Source: Pseudoips prasinana
Taxonomy: Eukaryota > Arthropoda > Insecta > Lepidoptera > Nolidae
DNA: 64,000 bases
Reading direction: 5' to 3'
NCBI GenBank assembly: GCA_951640165.1
Contig: OX621255.1
Span: 4,092,001 to 4,156,000, forward strand
Positions 20,835 through 31,912 of the stretch are shown piece after piece (position 1 is the first letter of the stretch; each line of letters starts with the position of its first letter). The notes below the pieces were generated by a model. That model worked only from the letters and a program-made list of their open reading frames with translations, did not search any database and was not told where the DNA came from. The translations under genes and the position numbers were made by a program.

Positions 20835-21275
20835 AAATAAAATAAATAAATAAAAAAGGTTTTTATTCACGTAGACTTTAAAAAAGTCAGAACATGTTCG
20901 TAGTATTATTTAATTAATTTCTAATTATTTCTAGGTACATATAGATATTTAGGTACACGGATTGTAGGAAATAATTTACAATAAGATTTATTTTATAATA
21001 GTAACGATATTTAGCTGACTCAAATTAAGTTATTGTCAAGGATCATGTGTAGGTTTAACTATCTAAATTTGAAATTTTAGCTATATTTTTACTACATATT
21101 GTCTGAATGGTTCTGTCTATGTTAAGGTAAGTACGAATTAAATGTTATTATTGTGGCGGACCTTGTGTTTATAACGTCGGTCGCGCTTTAATGCTAACAC
21201 CGGATCCAATGCGCCCCAACTGAGAAGACCCAGCGAAACAAACTCAGCGGGAACTGTGGATTAAGCCACACAGTG
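20835..21275 (-). mobile_element. LINE-Z 3' region
   Basis: Reverse of 23270-23720: an AAATAAATAAA-type tail at 20830-20855, GGACCTTGTGTTTATAACG, ATGCGCCCCAACTGAGAAG. A diverged copy. Confidence 0.65.
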
Positions 21276-21734
21276 GGAACCTCTGCACAGTGCAAAGAGT
21301 TTGTTTACAGTGCCCTGTTATACGACATATGCCATAATGCTATTTCTCATGAATACCATTACTTTAATATAAACGAAACATTTTGATAAACGAATGTAAA
21401 TAAAACACCCTATACCTCCAAGTATTGGCTAGATCTGAATAATGGCGTCGCGTAAAAAGTCGCGACTATGTTCATTTTGCGGACTTACTGGCCCAACTTT
21501 TACAAACAAAAATACACCTTATTTACTGATGCTTAAGGTTGATAATCCGTTGTTACAGGAGTCCTGACCCGTGTTATGAAAGGCGTACTTGAACATTGCT
21601 CCGTGATCATGCATCACTTGCTTACAAGTACTGCGTGTAATTATTTTGGATTATTAAGTTGTGAATATTGGTTTTTTTTTATGTATATGTTATGGAGCTT
21701 TATTGATTTTTGTACAGTTTTGACTGGATTATAA

Positions 21735-22055
21735 TCTATACATATAATAAAATCGTAGGAAAGTCAAAACTGTACATTGAATATTTTTTTTAAAGGATAC
21801 TTGGGGCGTGATCTACAATCGATATTGAAGCCAAAAATATAGTTTTTAGAATTTTTGTCTGTGTGTCTGTTTGTCTGTATGTATGTCTGGGCTAAACTCG
21901 AAAAGTACTGCATGGATTTACTTCAAATTTTGCATGAAAATTACTAAGAGGTCGGGTCAACATATAGGCTACATATTATCACGCTATCACCTACAGGGGA
22001 GGACCTATGATAATTAATAAAATTTAACGCGGGTAAAACCGCGGGGCACAGCTAG
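21735..22055 (+). mobile_element. Non-autonomous Helitron
   Basis: Starts TCTATACATATAATAAAATC, ends with hairpin GCGGGTAAAACCGC and GGGGCACAGCTAG, and lies between A (21734) and T (22056). It shares its body (GGATACTTGGGGCGTGATC; AGGTCGGGTCAACATATAGG) with 60937-61519. 321 bp, noncoding. Confidence 0.88.
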
Positions 22056-22056
22056 T

Positions 22057-22226
22057 AAATTTATAAATTATTTCCTTTATAAATTATAGCCTATGTGTTA
22101 ATCCTGGGTGTTAGCTAACTCCATACCAAATTTTATCAAAATCGCTCAAGCCGTTTAGACGTGAAGAAGTTACAAAAATAAACACTCACACACTCAAAAA
22201 CTTGCGCCTTTATAATATTAGTGTGA
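22057..22226 (-). mobile_element. Helitron 5' part
   Basis: The minus strand begins TCACACTAATATTATAAAGG and runs through TGAGTGTTTATTTTTGTAAC into TATAATTTATAAAGGAAAT. The same start signature occurs at 46888 and inside 3848-4218. The CTAG end is missing. Confidence 0.5.
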
Positions 22227-22240
22227 CCCCCCCCCCCCCC
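22227..22240 (+). repeat. Poly(C) run
   Basis: Fourteen C in a row, followed at 22244-22280 by a scrap of RTE 3' end (CTTTGGGGAGGC, GTGGACGT). Confidence 0.9.
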
Positions 22241-22458
22241 TTTCTTTGGGGAGGCTTTCATCCAGCTGTGGACGTATTCAATTATTATTTATTCAATAAA
22301 ATATTATAGATTATTCAATAAAATATAGTTGCCTATGACTATAAATATATAAACTATGACAATAAAATATAATTGCCTATGACTATAACGAACAAATAAA
22401 TGGTGTCTATCAGCATTTGTGATTTTTTTTAAAGACTACGGCCGCGCGTATTTAATCC

Positions 22459-22628
22459 CTGTGTTGCGGGGTACTTTACAAACATATAATAGGCGGACTC
22501 AAATTACATCCAGATTCAGATCAACTATTTATTAAGGGTCACACAAATAGTTATCCGGCGCGGGACTCGACCCCGCGACACGAAGCGGCGAGGCCACTCT
22601 CTTGGCCGCCGTGCCACATTGCAGTCGA
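22459..22628 (-). mobile_element. SINE-3, full-length copy
   Basis: Minus strand: head with GGCACGGCGGCCAAGAG, box B GGGGTCGAGTCCCGC, body GATCTGAATCTGGATGTAAT and tail GTTTGTAAAGTACCCCGCAA. Confidence 0.75.
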
Positions 22629-23269
22629 TTAGCAAAAATAAATAAAAGAAGTCCTTACGAGTAACGTTATATGGTTGTTAATATAATAAAACCTATCCTA
22701 GTTAGTTAATATAGTAAAGCCAGTCGTATATTACTAATCCTTTGACTAACAGATACCTTTGTACCTATTTTTTTTGTTTAGTGATTTCCCTTACTATTTT
22801 TATATGTTAATTCGATGCCGTGTCATTTTATAGCAATTACAACAGCCATAAATATAAAAAAATAAATTCACAAATCAACTTCAACCAATCAAAACTGAGA
22901 GATAGAGCATGCGATAACTAAGTCGTTTAAATTTATAGCTAGTAGTTGAAGTCATAGATATAAATCATATAGATATGCCGAAATTTTTAATAAGGCGAAG
23001 GCATCATCATTTATTAACGTATATTTTATTTATTTACTGGAAGACTGGGATTCTGAGATACAGTATATTTCCAATAAAACAAGACAATACGCCGCTGTAC
23101 GTGTATTCAGACTGCCGATACAAAAAAGCAATGGCGATGCACTACCCACATGATATTTGTAACTTATTCTTCAATTACCTACATATATTACAGTAAGCAT
23201 TCAGACAACCGATCGAGCATATATTGTGTTTGCCTACTAAATAATTACTCTAATTGGACCAAATGCCGT
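22629..23269. other. No recognisable feature
   Basis: AT-rich. A 73-codon frame at 22975-23196 lacks domain motifs or gene context. Confidence 0.45.
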
Positions 23270-23720
23270 GTTCGCTTGAGTATATTTCGCCGGACCGTCT
23301 CAACTGCGTCGTGTTGAAACCGGTAGTAGATGAACCCACTGAGTTTGTTTCGCTGGGTCTTCTCAGTTGGGGCGCATTGGATCCGGTGGTAGCATTAAAG
23401 CGCGACCATCGTTATTAACACAAGGTCCGTCATAATAATAATACCTTTAATATAGACAGAACCATTGACAATATGTAGTAAAAATATTAGACTTAAACAA
23501 GATAATTAAACATAATCTCTTGACAATAACTTGATACGAGCTAGCTAAATATCATTGCTATAATAACATAAATTTTATAAATGTTTTCATACAATATGTA
23601 CCTAAATATCTATGTTACTAGAAATAATATGTATACAACTATATTACTACAAACATGTTCTGACTATTTACAAGCGCTTTTTTAAAGTCTACGTGAATAA
23701 AAACCTTTTTTATTTATTTA
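23270..23720 (+). mobile_element. LINE-Z 3' end with A-rich tail
   Basis: Best copy: TGAACCCACTGAGTTTG, GGGTCTTCTCAGTTGGGG, ACACAAGGTCCGTCATAATA, then GAATAAAAACCTTTTTTATT and (TTTA)n. Noncoding. Confidence 0.68.
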
Positions 23721-23824
23721 TTTATATAAAATAAGGTTAAACTTGTGGGTATTAGTTATCTTTCAAATACTTTTGACGGGTCGGTTAGCGTGATTGGTAG
23801 ATACTATACAAATACATAATATTA

Positions 23825-24094
23825 CTAGCGGCCCGGTACGTGCTCCGCTACTTATAACGCATAGTAAAAAATGATTATTAAGTTTATTTATTCAAACAAA
23901 CAATATTTTAAATTGCTAGTTAGTAAAAACTACGATTTTACACTTTTTCAACACGTTTTTTAAAATTTTCTGTACGTACAAACCTTCCCAGGACTTCCAC
24001 GAATAATTCAAGACCAAAATTAGCCAAATCGGTAAAGGCGTTGTTGAGTTATAACATTACAACGAAAAGTGGCATTGATTTTTATATATATAGA
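23825..24094 (-). mobile_element. Non-autonomous Helitron
   Basis: Reverse copy of 11512-11780: CTAGCGGCCCGGTACGTG at 23825 and GATTTTTATATATATAGA ending at 24094, flanked by A and T. 270 bp. Confidence 0.88.
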
Positions 24095-24177
24095 TATATC
24101 TTTAAAAAAAGGAGTTATGCAGAAAGAGGTTACTAAAAGAAAGGAAGAGAAGTGATAAAGAAATTTAGAGCGATAAC

Positions 24178-24285
24178 GAGTATGTATTTTCAAAAGAAAA
24201 GTAGTATATTATGTAGTATATCAGGTATCTGGTTTCCATAGTACAAGCTCTGCTTAGTTTGGGATGAAAGATATTATTATATTTA
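24178..24285 (+). mobile_element. SINE-2 3' fragment
   Basis: AAGAAAAGTAGTATAT, GGTTTCCATAGTACAAGC and TCTGCTTAGTTTGGGAT match the SINE-2 tail. The head may be the weak match at 23785-23815 (GGTTAGCGTGATTGGTAGAT), with the Helitron between them. Confidence 0.6.
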
Positions 24286-24783
24286 CTGGATGTGTAATAA
24301 ACTTTTAAAATAAAGTTTAACTCCTCTATAGAAAATATTTCAGTTTTGTTAGTAAAGCGTTAATGTAAACTAAATACTGACAAATCATCAATAGGATTAT
24401 ACGGCGGGAATTTAACTAGCACCCACCCTCATTATGGCTCTTTGTAAGGCTGATTATTAAGAGTACGTTGTTTTTGCCATGACAAGTTTTTCTACTTTTT
24501 TTTTTATTAAGTATCACAAAACATATTACAATTCAGAATATTTAAAAACCTATAGTGTCACTTAATTCTCTTGGGTTTGAGCGTGACACTTCCCAATATG
24601 GGGCAATCTATATTATAAGTATAAACAAATGCCTAATTTTACGAGAACACTATGCTTTACAATTTACTAAACTATATAATAAAGAAAATACACTTATTAA
24701 CTACATACAGATTAGGTTCTTATAGATACATATTAATACCTACAGTGACTTAAAATATTGTTTTAATTTAACTTTTACATTGT
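24286..24783. other. No recognisable feature
   Basis: AT-rich sequence, no family match. Confidence 0.45.
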
Positions 24784-25023
24784 TCATATTAATATTGTCG
24801 CCCCCATCGAATTCAAGGATACAAATGCGGTGCTGAGTCGCTTGCGCCATGATTTTGACACTTCCGTCCTTCCCTTATTGACTTCAACGGCGTCGACGTT
24901 TAAATTATAATCACTCACAGCAAGATCGACAGATTCGCAAACAATGTTATGTAATAAATAGGTTTTAATTTTGGTTGGTCTTTTGTTTTTTATGGCAGTT
25001 GTTACTTTATCTTTGTCAAACAT
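24784..25023 (-). CDS. Hypothetical 79-codon frame
   Basis: Unrecognised. The minus-strand frame starts MFDKDKVTTAIKNKRPTK and is Lys-rich at its N-terminus, ending NSMGATILI. It lies 340 bp downstream of the decayed repeat gene (25366-26050) on the same strand, so it could be a neighbouring exon or chance. The composition is less biased than the nearby chance frames, which is the only reason it is listed. Confidence 0.2.
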   Translation of the reverse strand: MFDKDKVTTAIKNKRPTKIKTYLLHNIVCESVDLAVSDYNLNVDAVEVNKGRTEVSKSWRKRLSTAFVSLNSMGATILI

Positions 25024-25365
25024 TTATAAAGATTTAGTAACATTTCAACAACGTTTGGCCTCTTAAAAACTGTTAGTTTCCTATTGTGTCCTCAGATTAT
25101 TAATTATCTGGGTATCACGAATATATTGGTACATTTTTTAGTTTTATATGCGTATGGTAATATTTCAACTACGCCCGACCACTTGAAACTGTTTTATTTC
25201 TTTTAAATCCTAATATAATTTTGTTACTACGAACAAAATTTATATAAGATCATCTTGCCAGATTGAGATTATGAGGTTGCACGGCGGCAAAAATTTAACA
25301 TTAAGGTGTCCAATTCAGACACCACTTTAGTCATTTGCCTCCTTGTTGTCGAAAAAGTCCATGTT

Positions 25366-26050
25366 TCAATTAATTTCTTCATCATTCCACCTATCTATTT
25401 CCCAAAATACTTGGAGAAACAACGGCTCTTCGTACTCTTCTTCTTTAACGAATTGAAATCCTTCTATTATATTATCAAATAAACAATTGGTACTGCTTTT
25501 TTGGCCTTCGCTCGTCATTTCTTCATTTAGTAGTGGTTCATCCAGTTGAACAATCGAAGTTGCAGCCGAAGCATGCGCGTTTTTGGGGTGTGTTGCAGTA
25601 TTGTCTGATTTATGCTTATTCTTACTGGGCTTAATAGCTTGTTTTCTGGTTTTACTTTGGCATGGTGTTTCTTTTTGCGTGAAATGACCATGTATCACTA
25701 CATTTTGATCAATGTTCTTATTTACTTGCTTAACCATAGCTGCTTGTAAACATCGCGCCTTTTTTTAGACGTGGGTTTTTTGGGCAGAATGACCATGTAT
25801 CATACCATTTTCATCAATTGATGATCTTATTATTTTGCTTAACCACAGCTGCCTGTGAACACCGTGCCTTTTTGCACTTGTCGTATTAGAATTATTTTTC
25901 CGCGTTTAGGAGCTTGCTTTCGTTTTCTAGATATACTTTGACGTGGGGTTTCTTTTTGGGCAGAATGACCATGTATCACTACATTTTGATCAATGTTCTT
26001 ATTTTCTTGCTTAACCATAGCTGTTTGTGAACACCGCGCCTTTTTTTTAG
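25366..26050 (-). pseudogene. Decayed tandem-repeat protein gene, 3' part
   Basis: Unrecognised gene. The minus strand ends in an open C-terminal stretch (25366-25737) with an acidic tail: FDNIIEGFQFVKEEEYEE, then WEIDRWNDEEIN and TGA. Before it lie repeat units carrying MVKQ..N.N.DQNVVIHGH, QKETP(R/C)QS and basic KRKQA motifs. The full-length unit is 174-176 bp (about 58 codons). The unit at 25790-25965 has a one-base loss and later frame breaks, so the gene is dead. The same repeat continues beyond LINE A at 34132-34980. Short Lys/Arg-rich and acidic segments suggest a nuclear protein, but that is inference. Confidence 0.55.
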
Positions 26051-26236
26051 TTCAGTTAGGCGTTCAGTTAGGCGCAAGACGCGACCGTGAGCGCACGCCC
26101 AATAGCGAGTTCCGTGCCGTACCGCCCCTAATAAACGTGAAAACCAGTTATTAACAATAGAACTAGAACAAATTATTTATTTGAGACTAACCAGTGAGAT
26201 AAATCAGCAGTGTGATAAAATTCATTCAATAGACAT

Positions 26237-26410
26237 AAATTCATATAGATAGATAGATAGATAGATAACTCTTTATTGTACACCAAGTAAAATAAAATAG
26301 AAAGAACAAGGATGCATTACAGAAATGTACAATTGGCGGCCTTATCACTAAATGTGATCTCTTCCAGACAACCTAGGCAGGGATTGGAGTATGGAATAAA
26401 AAGAATTTGG
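26237..26410 (-). mobile_element. LINE-Y 3' tail inside the element A 5' UTR
   Basis: A (GATA)n run at 26237-26263 followed by ACTCTTTATTGTACACC, TGGCGGCCTTATCAC and CTTCCAGACAACC matches 2522-2690 and 48430-48690. It suggests that the 5' UTR of element A carries a later insertion. Confidence 0.55.
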
Positions 26411-26817
26411 GTAGAATTTGGGTCATATATTTAATTCAACGAATTTTTTAATACTATAAAATTAATAACAAACCAACATTACTTTGGAAAATATGTGAAA
26501 ACATCAAAAGTGTTACATACGAACTAACGAACAATAAAATAACATTATATAAATATACACATTTATCAACATTATATAAACACAAAATTAATAAAAATAA
26601 TACGAAATAAACAAAATCAAGAACTTTCAAATCAAAGTTTGTGTGAGTCATACCACGCTAGCAGTGAATCGCCGCCCTACAAAGACTACGTCCAATGACA
26701 GCAGCTATTGGAAGTTTGTTACCTTTTATGGTCACAACATCGCAACAAAGAAAGCGATAAATACCTAACAAGCTTTATTGTACACTCATAAGACGCTTTA
26801 TTTTGGTGATCTTCGTA

Positions 26818-26899
26818 AGAAGTGCCGTGTCCTAGCGGTATTCAGTTCCGAAACTCTCCACGTAGACTGTGTTGGTCGCTGGTTCGAGCCTACGCCGCT
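26818..26899 (+). promoter_or_regulatory. tRNA-like module before ORF1
   Basis: An 82-nt block with box-A-like TGTCCTAGCGGTATTCAG and box-B-like GGTTCGAGCC. Its ends, GAAGTG and CGCTTC, can pair like an acceptor stem (one G-T pair). The T stem is poor, so it is not a functional tRNA. It lies 43 bp before the ORF1 start. It could be a relic SINE head or an internal pol III-type signal; its role is unknown. Confidence 0.4.
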
Positions 26900-26942
26900 T
26901 CAAAATTTTTGTACATTATAAAAGTAAAAAACATAAACCACA

Positions 26943-28334
26943 ATGGATAATAATGTGGATAATGTAACATTCCGCAATAAAAACCAAATGTTAACTGTAT
27001 CCTGCGAACAACTTTGCCTCAGTAGTTCCTCGTCCACTTCTAATGGATCTATAGCAGACAGTCTGCCGGAGCAAAGCAGCAACTACGATAATGAATATGT
27101 AGAAAGGCTAAAGGAACAAACTCAAATATTAAACAACAGTCTAGATAGCGCTCACCAACAGATAGACGAACTTCTAATGGAAAATACTTCCTTAAAAACG
27201 ATTACTCAAGAACAACAGAAAAAGATTACCTATCTAAAAGCTATATGCACTAGCACTCCGCAAACTAATAAAAGTTTGTCGCGTAGAAAACGAAACAAAA
27301 AACAATGCAGGAAAACTATCGATTTTGAAAGAGACGACAGTGACTCTGGTGTGAAGGACTATGACATAGAATGTTTGAATTTGGCATCAAAGACACTACC
27401 GGTGGAAGCAGGAGAAGGATCTAATCCATATATTCAAGAAAAAAAAACTGAATCCTATCAAACAACTTCGCAAACACCCAATGAAAATATCATTTCTGAC
27501 TTCTTATACAATGTAAAGGCCCCCTCTAAACCTAAGATCATAATTCTTGGCGATGAGCGTGTCAGAGGATTATCACAAAGTCTAATTCAAAGTAGACGGA
27601 ATGAATGGAACGATTGTTACACTGTGACAGGTGTAGTGAAACCAGGAGCTACTTGTTCACAAATATTGTATGGTAACATGAATCTGTTTAAGTCACTTAC
27701 CGAAAAAGATGTGGTTATTCTCGCTGTTGGTATGCATGATAAGAATCCATCATACTTTTATAAGGAATTATGTATAGCAATTAATGAAATGAAAATATGT
27801 AAGCAGATTTTTATACTTAGTGTTTTGAATAACTGGTACCTAAATGAAGACATGTTGAATCAAAGTATTAAAGTATTGACTAATTGCTATCAGAATTGTA
27901 AGTACATAAACATAAATGACTTGTATCGTAATAGTATCCCTGAGAGACATAGTGGTAATGTTTATCTAAATCAATTAAGTTTTAAATTAAATATTGAAAT
28001 TAATTATATAGAGTATAAAAAATCGTTTATTGATACTAAAATGCACTGTAAACAATATAGTCTAAAATATCCGGTACCAACTGATGACTTGAAGCCGCTT
28101 AGATGTAATTCTGGGAAACACAAAATTGCTTTAAACAGTGGCATTCAATTTAAATTATGTAAAGGTACCATCCCATACTATTTCTCCATGATGATGAATC
28201 GCAAGAAAATGAATGATTGTAAAAATATTAAATTGAATGATATCTCAAATCCACTTGGTGGATCTAAAAAGGGCACAATCCCGTATTATTTTAAGAAAAA
28301 AGAAGTTACCGATGCTAAACTATGTTTTCGTTGA
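26943..28334 (+). CDS. Element A ORF1 protein, coiled coil and SGNH-like domain
   Basis: 463 codons, intact. A Ser-rich N-terminus leads to a coiled coil (about residues 51-102), then a basic stretch (SRRKRNKKQCRK, 113-124). Residues 198-345 resemble the SGNH/GDSL esterase-like domain in ORF1 of CR1/L2 elements: block I KIIILGDERVRGL (the usual nucleophile Ser is Glu here), block II KPGATC, and block III VVILAVGMHDKNP. The C-terminus repeats KGTIPYYF (407-414 and 443-450). In this family ORF1 binds the element RNA. The Ser-to-Glu change predicts no esterase activity. The stop lies within ORF2's start region. Confidence 0.8.
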   Translation: MDNNVDNVTFRNKNQMLTVSCEQLCLSSSSSTSNGSIADSLPEQSSNYDNEYVERLKEQTQILNNSLDSAHQQIDELLMENTSLKTITQEQQKKITYLKAICTSTPQTNKSLSRRKRNKKQCRKTIDFERDDSDSGVKDYDIECLNLASKTLPVEAGEGSNPYIQEKKTESYQTTSQTPNENIISDFLYNVKAPSKPKIIILGDERVRGLSQSLIQSRRNEWNDCYTVTGVVKPGATCSQILYGNMNLFKSLTEKDVVILAVGMHDKNPSYFYKELCIAINEMKICKQIFILSVLNNWYLNEDMLNQSIKVLTNCYQNCKYININDLYRNSIPERHSGNVYLNQLSFKLNIEINYIEYKKSFIDTKMHCKQYSLKYPVPTDDLKPLRCNSGKHKIALNSGIQFKLCKGTIPYYFSMMMNRKKMNDCKNIKLNDISNPLGGSKKGTIPYYFKKKEVTDAKLCFR

Positions 28335-29133
28335 TAAATTTTATACAACTGTTAACATCTATCATCAAAACTTATGTGGCATCAGTAATAAAAAAGATGA
28401 CCTGGAAATATATCTAGGTGGTTTGTCAAATGAACTCCATTTCTTATGCATATCGGAACATTTTCTGAATGAAACTCTGGCAAAACAGTTTAGTTTAATA
28501 AATTATAAAATGGGGTCCTACAACACTAGAATAAAAAAAACTAAAGGGGGTTCCATGGTTTTATCACACCATAAAAGAGTAGTAGAGGAACTGCAAATAT
28601 GTAAGCAGTTATATAAAAGTGAATGTTTTGAAGTATGTGGCGTTCGAGACATTGAGACAAATGTCTGTGTTATTTGTTGTTATAGACCTCCAACTAGTAA
28701 TAATTTTGACAACTTTATGGATAAACTTGAAAAATGTTTACAGCATTTCTTCAATAAAATGTGTATAATTTGTGGTGACTATAATATTAATTTATTTAAA
28801 GATGACATAAAGAAAAATTCGTTTTTATCATTATTAAAGTCATATAACTTTAGATATCTTATAGATTCTCCGACTTTCATAAGAAATAAATCGCAATCAT
28901 GTATAGACAATATTCTAACTAATTTACCTGACAGTGCCATAAATAGTATAAATATCGAACATAATGGGTTTGCAGATGGTCATGCAGGTCTCTTTTGTAC
29001 GTTGCGTTTAGAAAAAATAGAATTCAAGAGTAGGCCACACTATGTTCGTCTCTGCAGGAGAAAATATAACGAAAAGACAAAAAGGGAATTTAGGAACATG
29101 TTATTTGAAACTAACTGGAGCATAGGCATTAAT
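28312..29133 (+). pseudogene. Element A ORF2, 5' part (AP endonuclease)
   Basis: The likely start ATG 28312 overlaps the last 23 nt of ORF1 in another frame, so ORF2 may be reached by reinitiation. The frame encodes an apurinic-type endonuclease: NIYHQNLCGISNKKDDLE, CISEHFL, VICCYRPPTS, CGDYNINL, SCIDNIL and DGHAGLF, where SDHAGLF is more usual. This domain nicks target DNA. The frame breaks at the insertion of element B near 29131 and resumes at 31913. Confidence 0.8.
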
Positions 29134-31912
29134 AAATTGCGTATCAGCAATGGATACAACGGCAGGCCCCGTGAGAGGTCGTCCCTTCGGCGGAGTTGCC
29201 CTTCTATGGAGAAGCAGTATTTTCCAAGATGTTTCAGTGGTTCAGTGCGCTAATTCGAGAATATGTGCAATAAAGGTAAAAGTGAAGGATAACTCCTTTT
29301 TAGTGTTCAGTGTTTACATGCCAACTGATAACTTCACAAACCTGGTGGACTTCACGGACACGTTAAGTGCGGTGAGTGCCATTATTGACAGTAGTTGTAG
29401 TGAATATGTTTACATATTAGGAGACTTTAATGCACACCCTCAAGAACGTTTTTATAGAGAATTAAGTGAATACTGTGAGGAGCAGATGTGGTCATGTATT
29501 GATACAGAGTTATTAGGAACCGAGTCTAGTACCTACACTTTTATAAGTGAGGCCCACGGTACAAGACGCTGGCTTGACCACTGTCTGTTAACACAGGCGG
29601 CTAGAACCTCTGTGGTAAATGTATATGTGCAGTATGATGTATTATGGTCAGATCATTTTCCTCTGATAATAGAATGCAAGTTAGATACTGTATTAATAGA
29701 AAGCATGGCGAATAAATTAATAAATAATAATGTCATTTGGGGAAATAGACTCCCAGAACAAATTAATTTGTATAGAAACGAGTGTCAGTCTAGACTAAAG
29801 CATATTGATTTTCCCGAGCAATTTCAAAAATGTGCTAATAAGATTTGTAATAAATTAGGTCACAATGTAATTTTGGATACGATGTATAAAAACATTATAG
29901 AAGCGTTAAGAGTTTCAGCTGCGGTTGGCCGCCATTCACATGAAAGGCCAAAAAGAGTAAAAATAGGTTGGAATAAACATGTCGCCGCTGCACATATGAC
30001 TGCTCGTCATAAGTACCAGGCCTGGGTATTGGGTGGTTTACCAGTAACTGGTCGCCTTTACGGGGAGATGTGTGAGGCCAAAAGAATTTTTAAATCAAAA
30101 TTAAGATGGTGTCAAAATAACGAAGACCAGATAAGAATGGACATTTTGGCCTCACATCATTCTAAAAACGATTTTAAGGGTTTCTGGAAAGCCACCAATA
30201 AATTAAATGAGAGGGCGAGGTTACCTGTGAGCGTTGATGGGACCGGTGATTTAAAAGATATAGCTGAATTATTTAGAAAGCATTTTACTGTAAGCTCACC
30301 GCTGGCATCAACACAGATGGCTCTCCATAAAGAGACTGATAGGGCACTTAAAATTAATTTTAAAGCCAGCGAGGTCGCCAATATAATAAATAACATGACT
30401 CGAGGTAAGTCTCCGGGTCACGATAGCCTCAGTATTGAGCATCTCCGTTTTGCGGGGCCACACTTGCCGAGAGTGTTAGCCATGTTTTTCTCGCTCTGTC
30501 TAGGTCATGCTTATTTACCAACGGAAATGTTGAGAACAATTGTAGTACCTATACCTAAGAACAGGACGGGCGACATGGCTGACAAACACAATTATAGGCC
30601 TATTTCACTGGCAACAGTCGTTGCAAAGGTGCTCGATAGTTTGCTTAATACACAATTGAACAAATATATACCACAAAATGACAATCAGTTTGGTTTTAAA
30701 ACTGGACTATCTACAGAGTCAGCAATATTGTGTGTTAAGCAGACTGTCAAGTACTATACCACTCGTATACACCGGTCTATGCAGGTTTTCTCGACCTTTC
30801 CAGGGCGTTTGACTTGGTTGTATACGACCATCTTTGGAAGAAACTAGAGGCAACTAAGCTTCCCTCAGAGTTAATAAATATGCTTAAGTTCTGGTATCAC
30901 AACCAAGTCAATAACGTAAGGTGGGCGGGGGTTTTGTCTGATTCGTATGGATTGGAATGCGGGGTGAGGCAGGGGGGGTTAACCTCACCTACGCTTTTCA
31001 ATCTATATATGAAGGATTTGGTTGAGTCACTCAGTAGTACTAGAGCCGGATGCTACATAGAGGGGGTTTGCCTTAACAATATTTCCTATGCAGATGACGT
31101 AGTATTGTTAAGTGCATCTCCTTGCGGCTTGAAAACGTTATTGGCCATATGTGAGAAATATGCCAGTTCACATGGACTAGTACATAATGTTAAAAAGAGC
31201 CAAATTATGGTCTTTAGTGCCGACGGTAAGGTCCCATCTAGTGTGCCGTCTGTTTGTTTGGAGGGCATGCCTTTACAAAGAGTACAGACCGTAAAATATT
31301 TAGGGCACATACTTACGGTCGACCTCAAAGACGATGCAGACCTTGAAAGGGAACGAAGGGCGTTGTCGGTGAGGGCGAATATGCTGGCCCGCAGGTTTGC
31401 TAGATGTTCGCGGGAGGTCAAAGTAGCTTTATTTAGAGCTTACTGCACTTCCTTCTACACGTGCAGCCTGTGGGCGGGCTATACGCAATCTTCGTACAGC
31501 GCTCTTCGAGTGCAGTACAATAATGCATTTAGGGTGCTGTTGCGGTTGCCTAGATTTTGTAGCGCCTCAGGAATGTTTGCAGACGCTCGTGTAGACTGTT
31601 TTTATGCTACAATGAGAAAACGTGGCGAGTCACTTGTGCGCAGAGTTAGAGCCAGCAGCAACAGCATTCTAAAAATGTTTGCAAGCAGACTTGACTGCAT
31701 ATACGTGAACCACTGCTGCATGCTGCATATATAAAACATGTGCACCATGTAGCAGTGGTACAGCTGTAATAATTGTTCTGTGTGTTGTTATTGTGAATGT
31801 GTAATTATCTTGAATTGTATTTACTAACATTAGTTTTTAAGTTAAAATTTGTTACTAACAAGTGGGCCTTGTTGCCTGTTATTAAATAAATTATTATTAT
31901 TATATTATTATT
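29134..31912 (+). mobile_element. LINE element B, 5'-truncated, nested in A
   Basis: A 2.8 kb same-strand insertion. It begins within its own endonuclease coding region and ends in a 3' UTR and (ATT)n tail (31881-31912). It lies between GGCATTAAT and AACACTTTTATAG of element A. Its ORF2 resembles common lepidopteran CR1/Rex1-like reverse transcriptases, different from A. Confidence 0.82.
29150..31734 (+). pseudogene. Element B ORF2, truncated and frameshifted
   Basis: The first frame (29150-30847) starts inside the endonuclease (GRPFGGVALLWR, FSVYMPTDN, YILGDFNAHP, WLDHCLL, WSDHFPL) and enters the reverse transcriptase (GKSPGHDSLSIEHLRFAG, NYRPISLATVVAKVLD, QFGFKTGLS). Near 30775-30790 one base is lost. 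The second frame carries motif A (FLDLSRAFD), GVRQGGLTSPTLFNLYM, the catalytic ISYADDVVLLS and VKYLGHIL, ending at TAA 31732. Catalytic motifs are intact, but the frameshift and missing N-terminus make it inactive. Confidence 0.82.
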
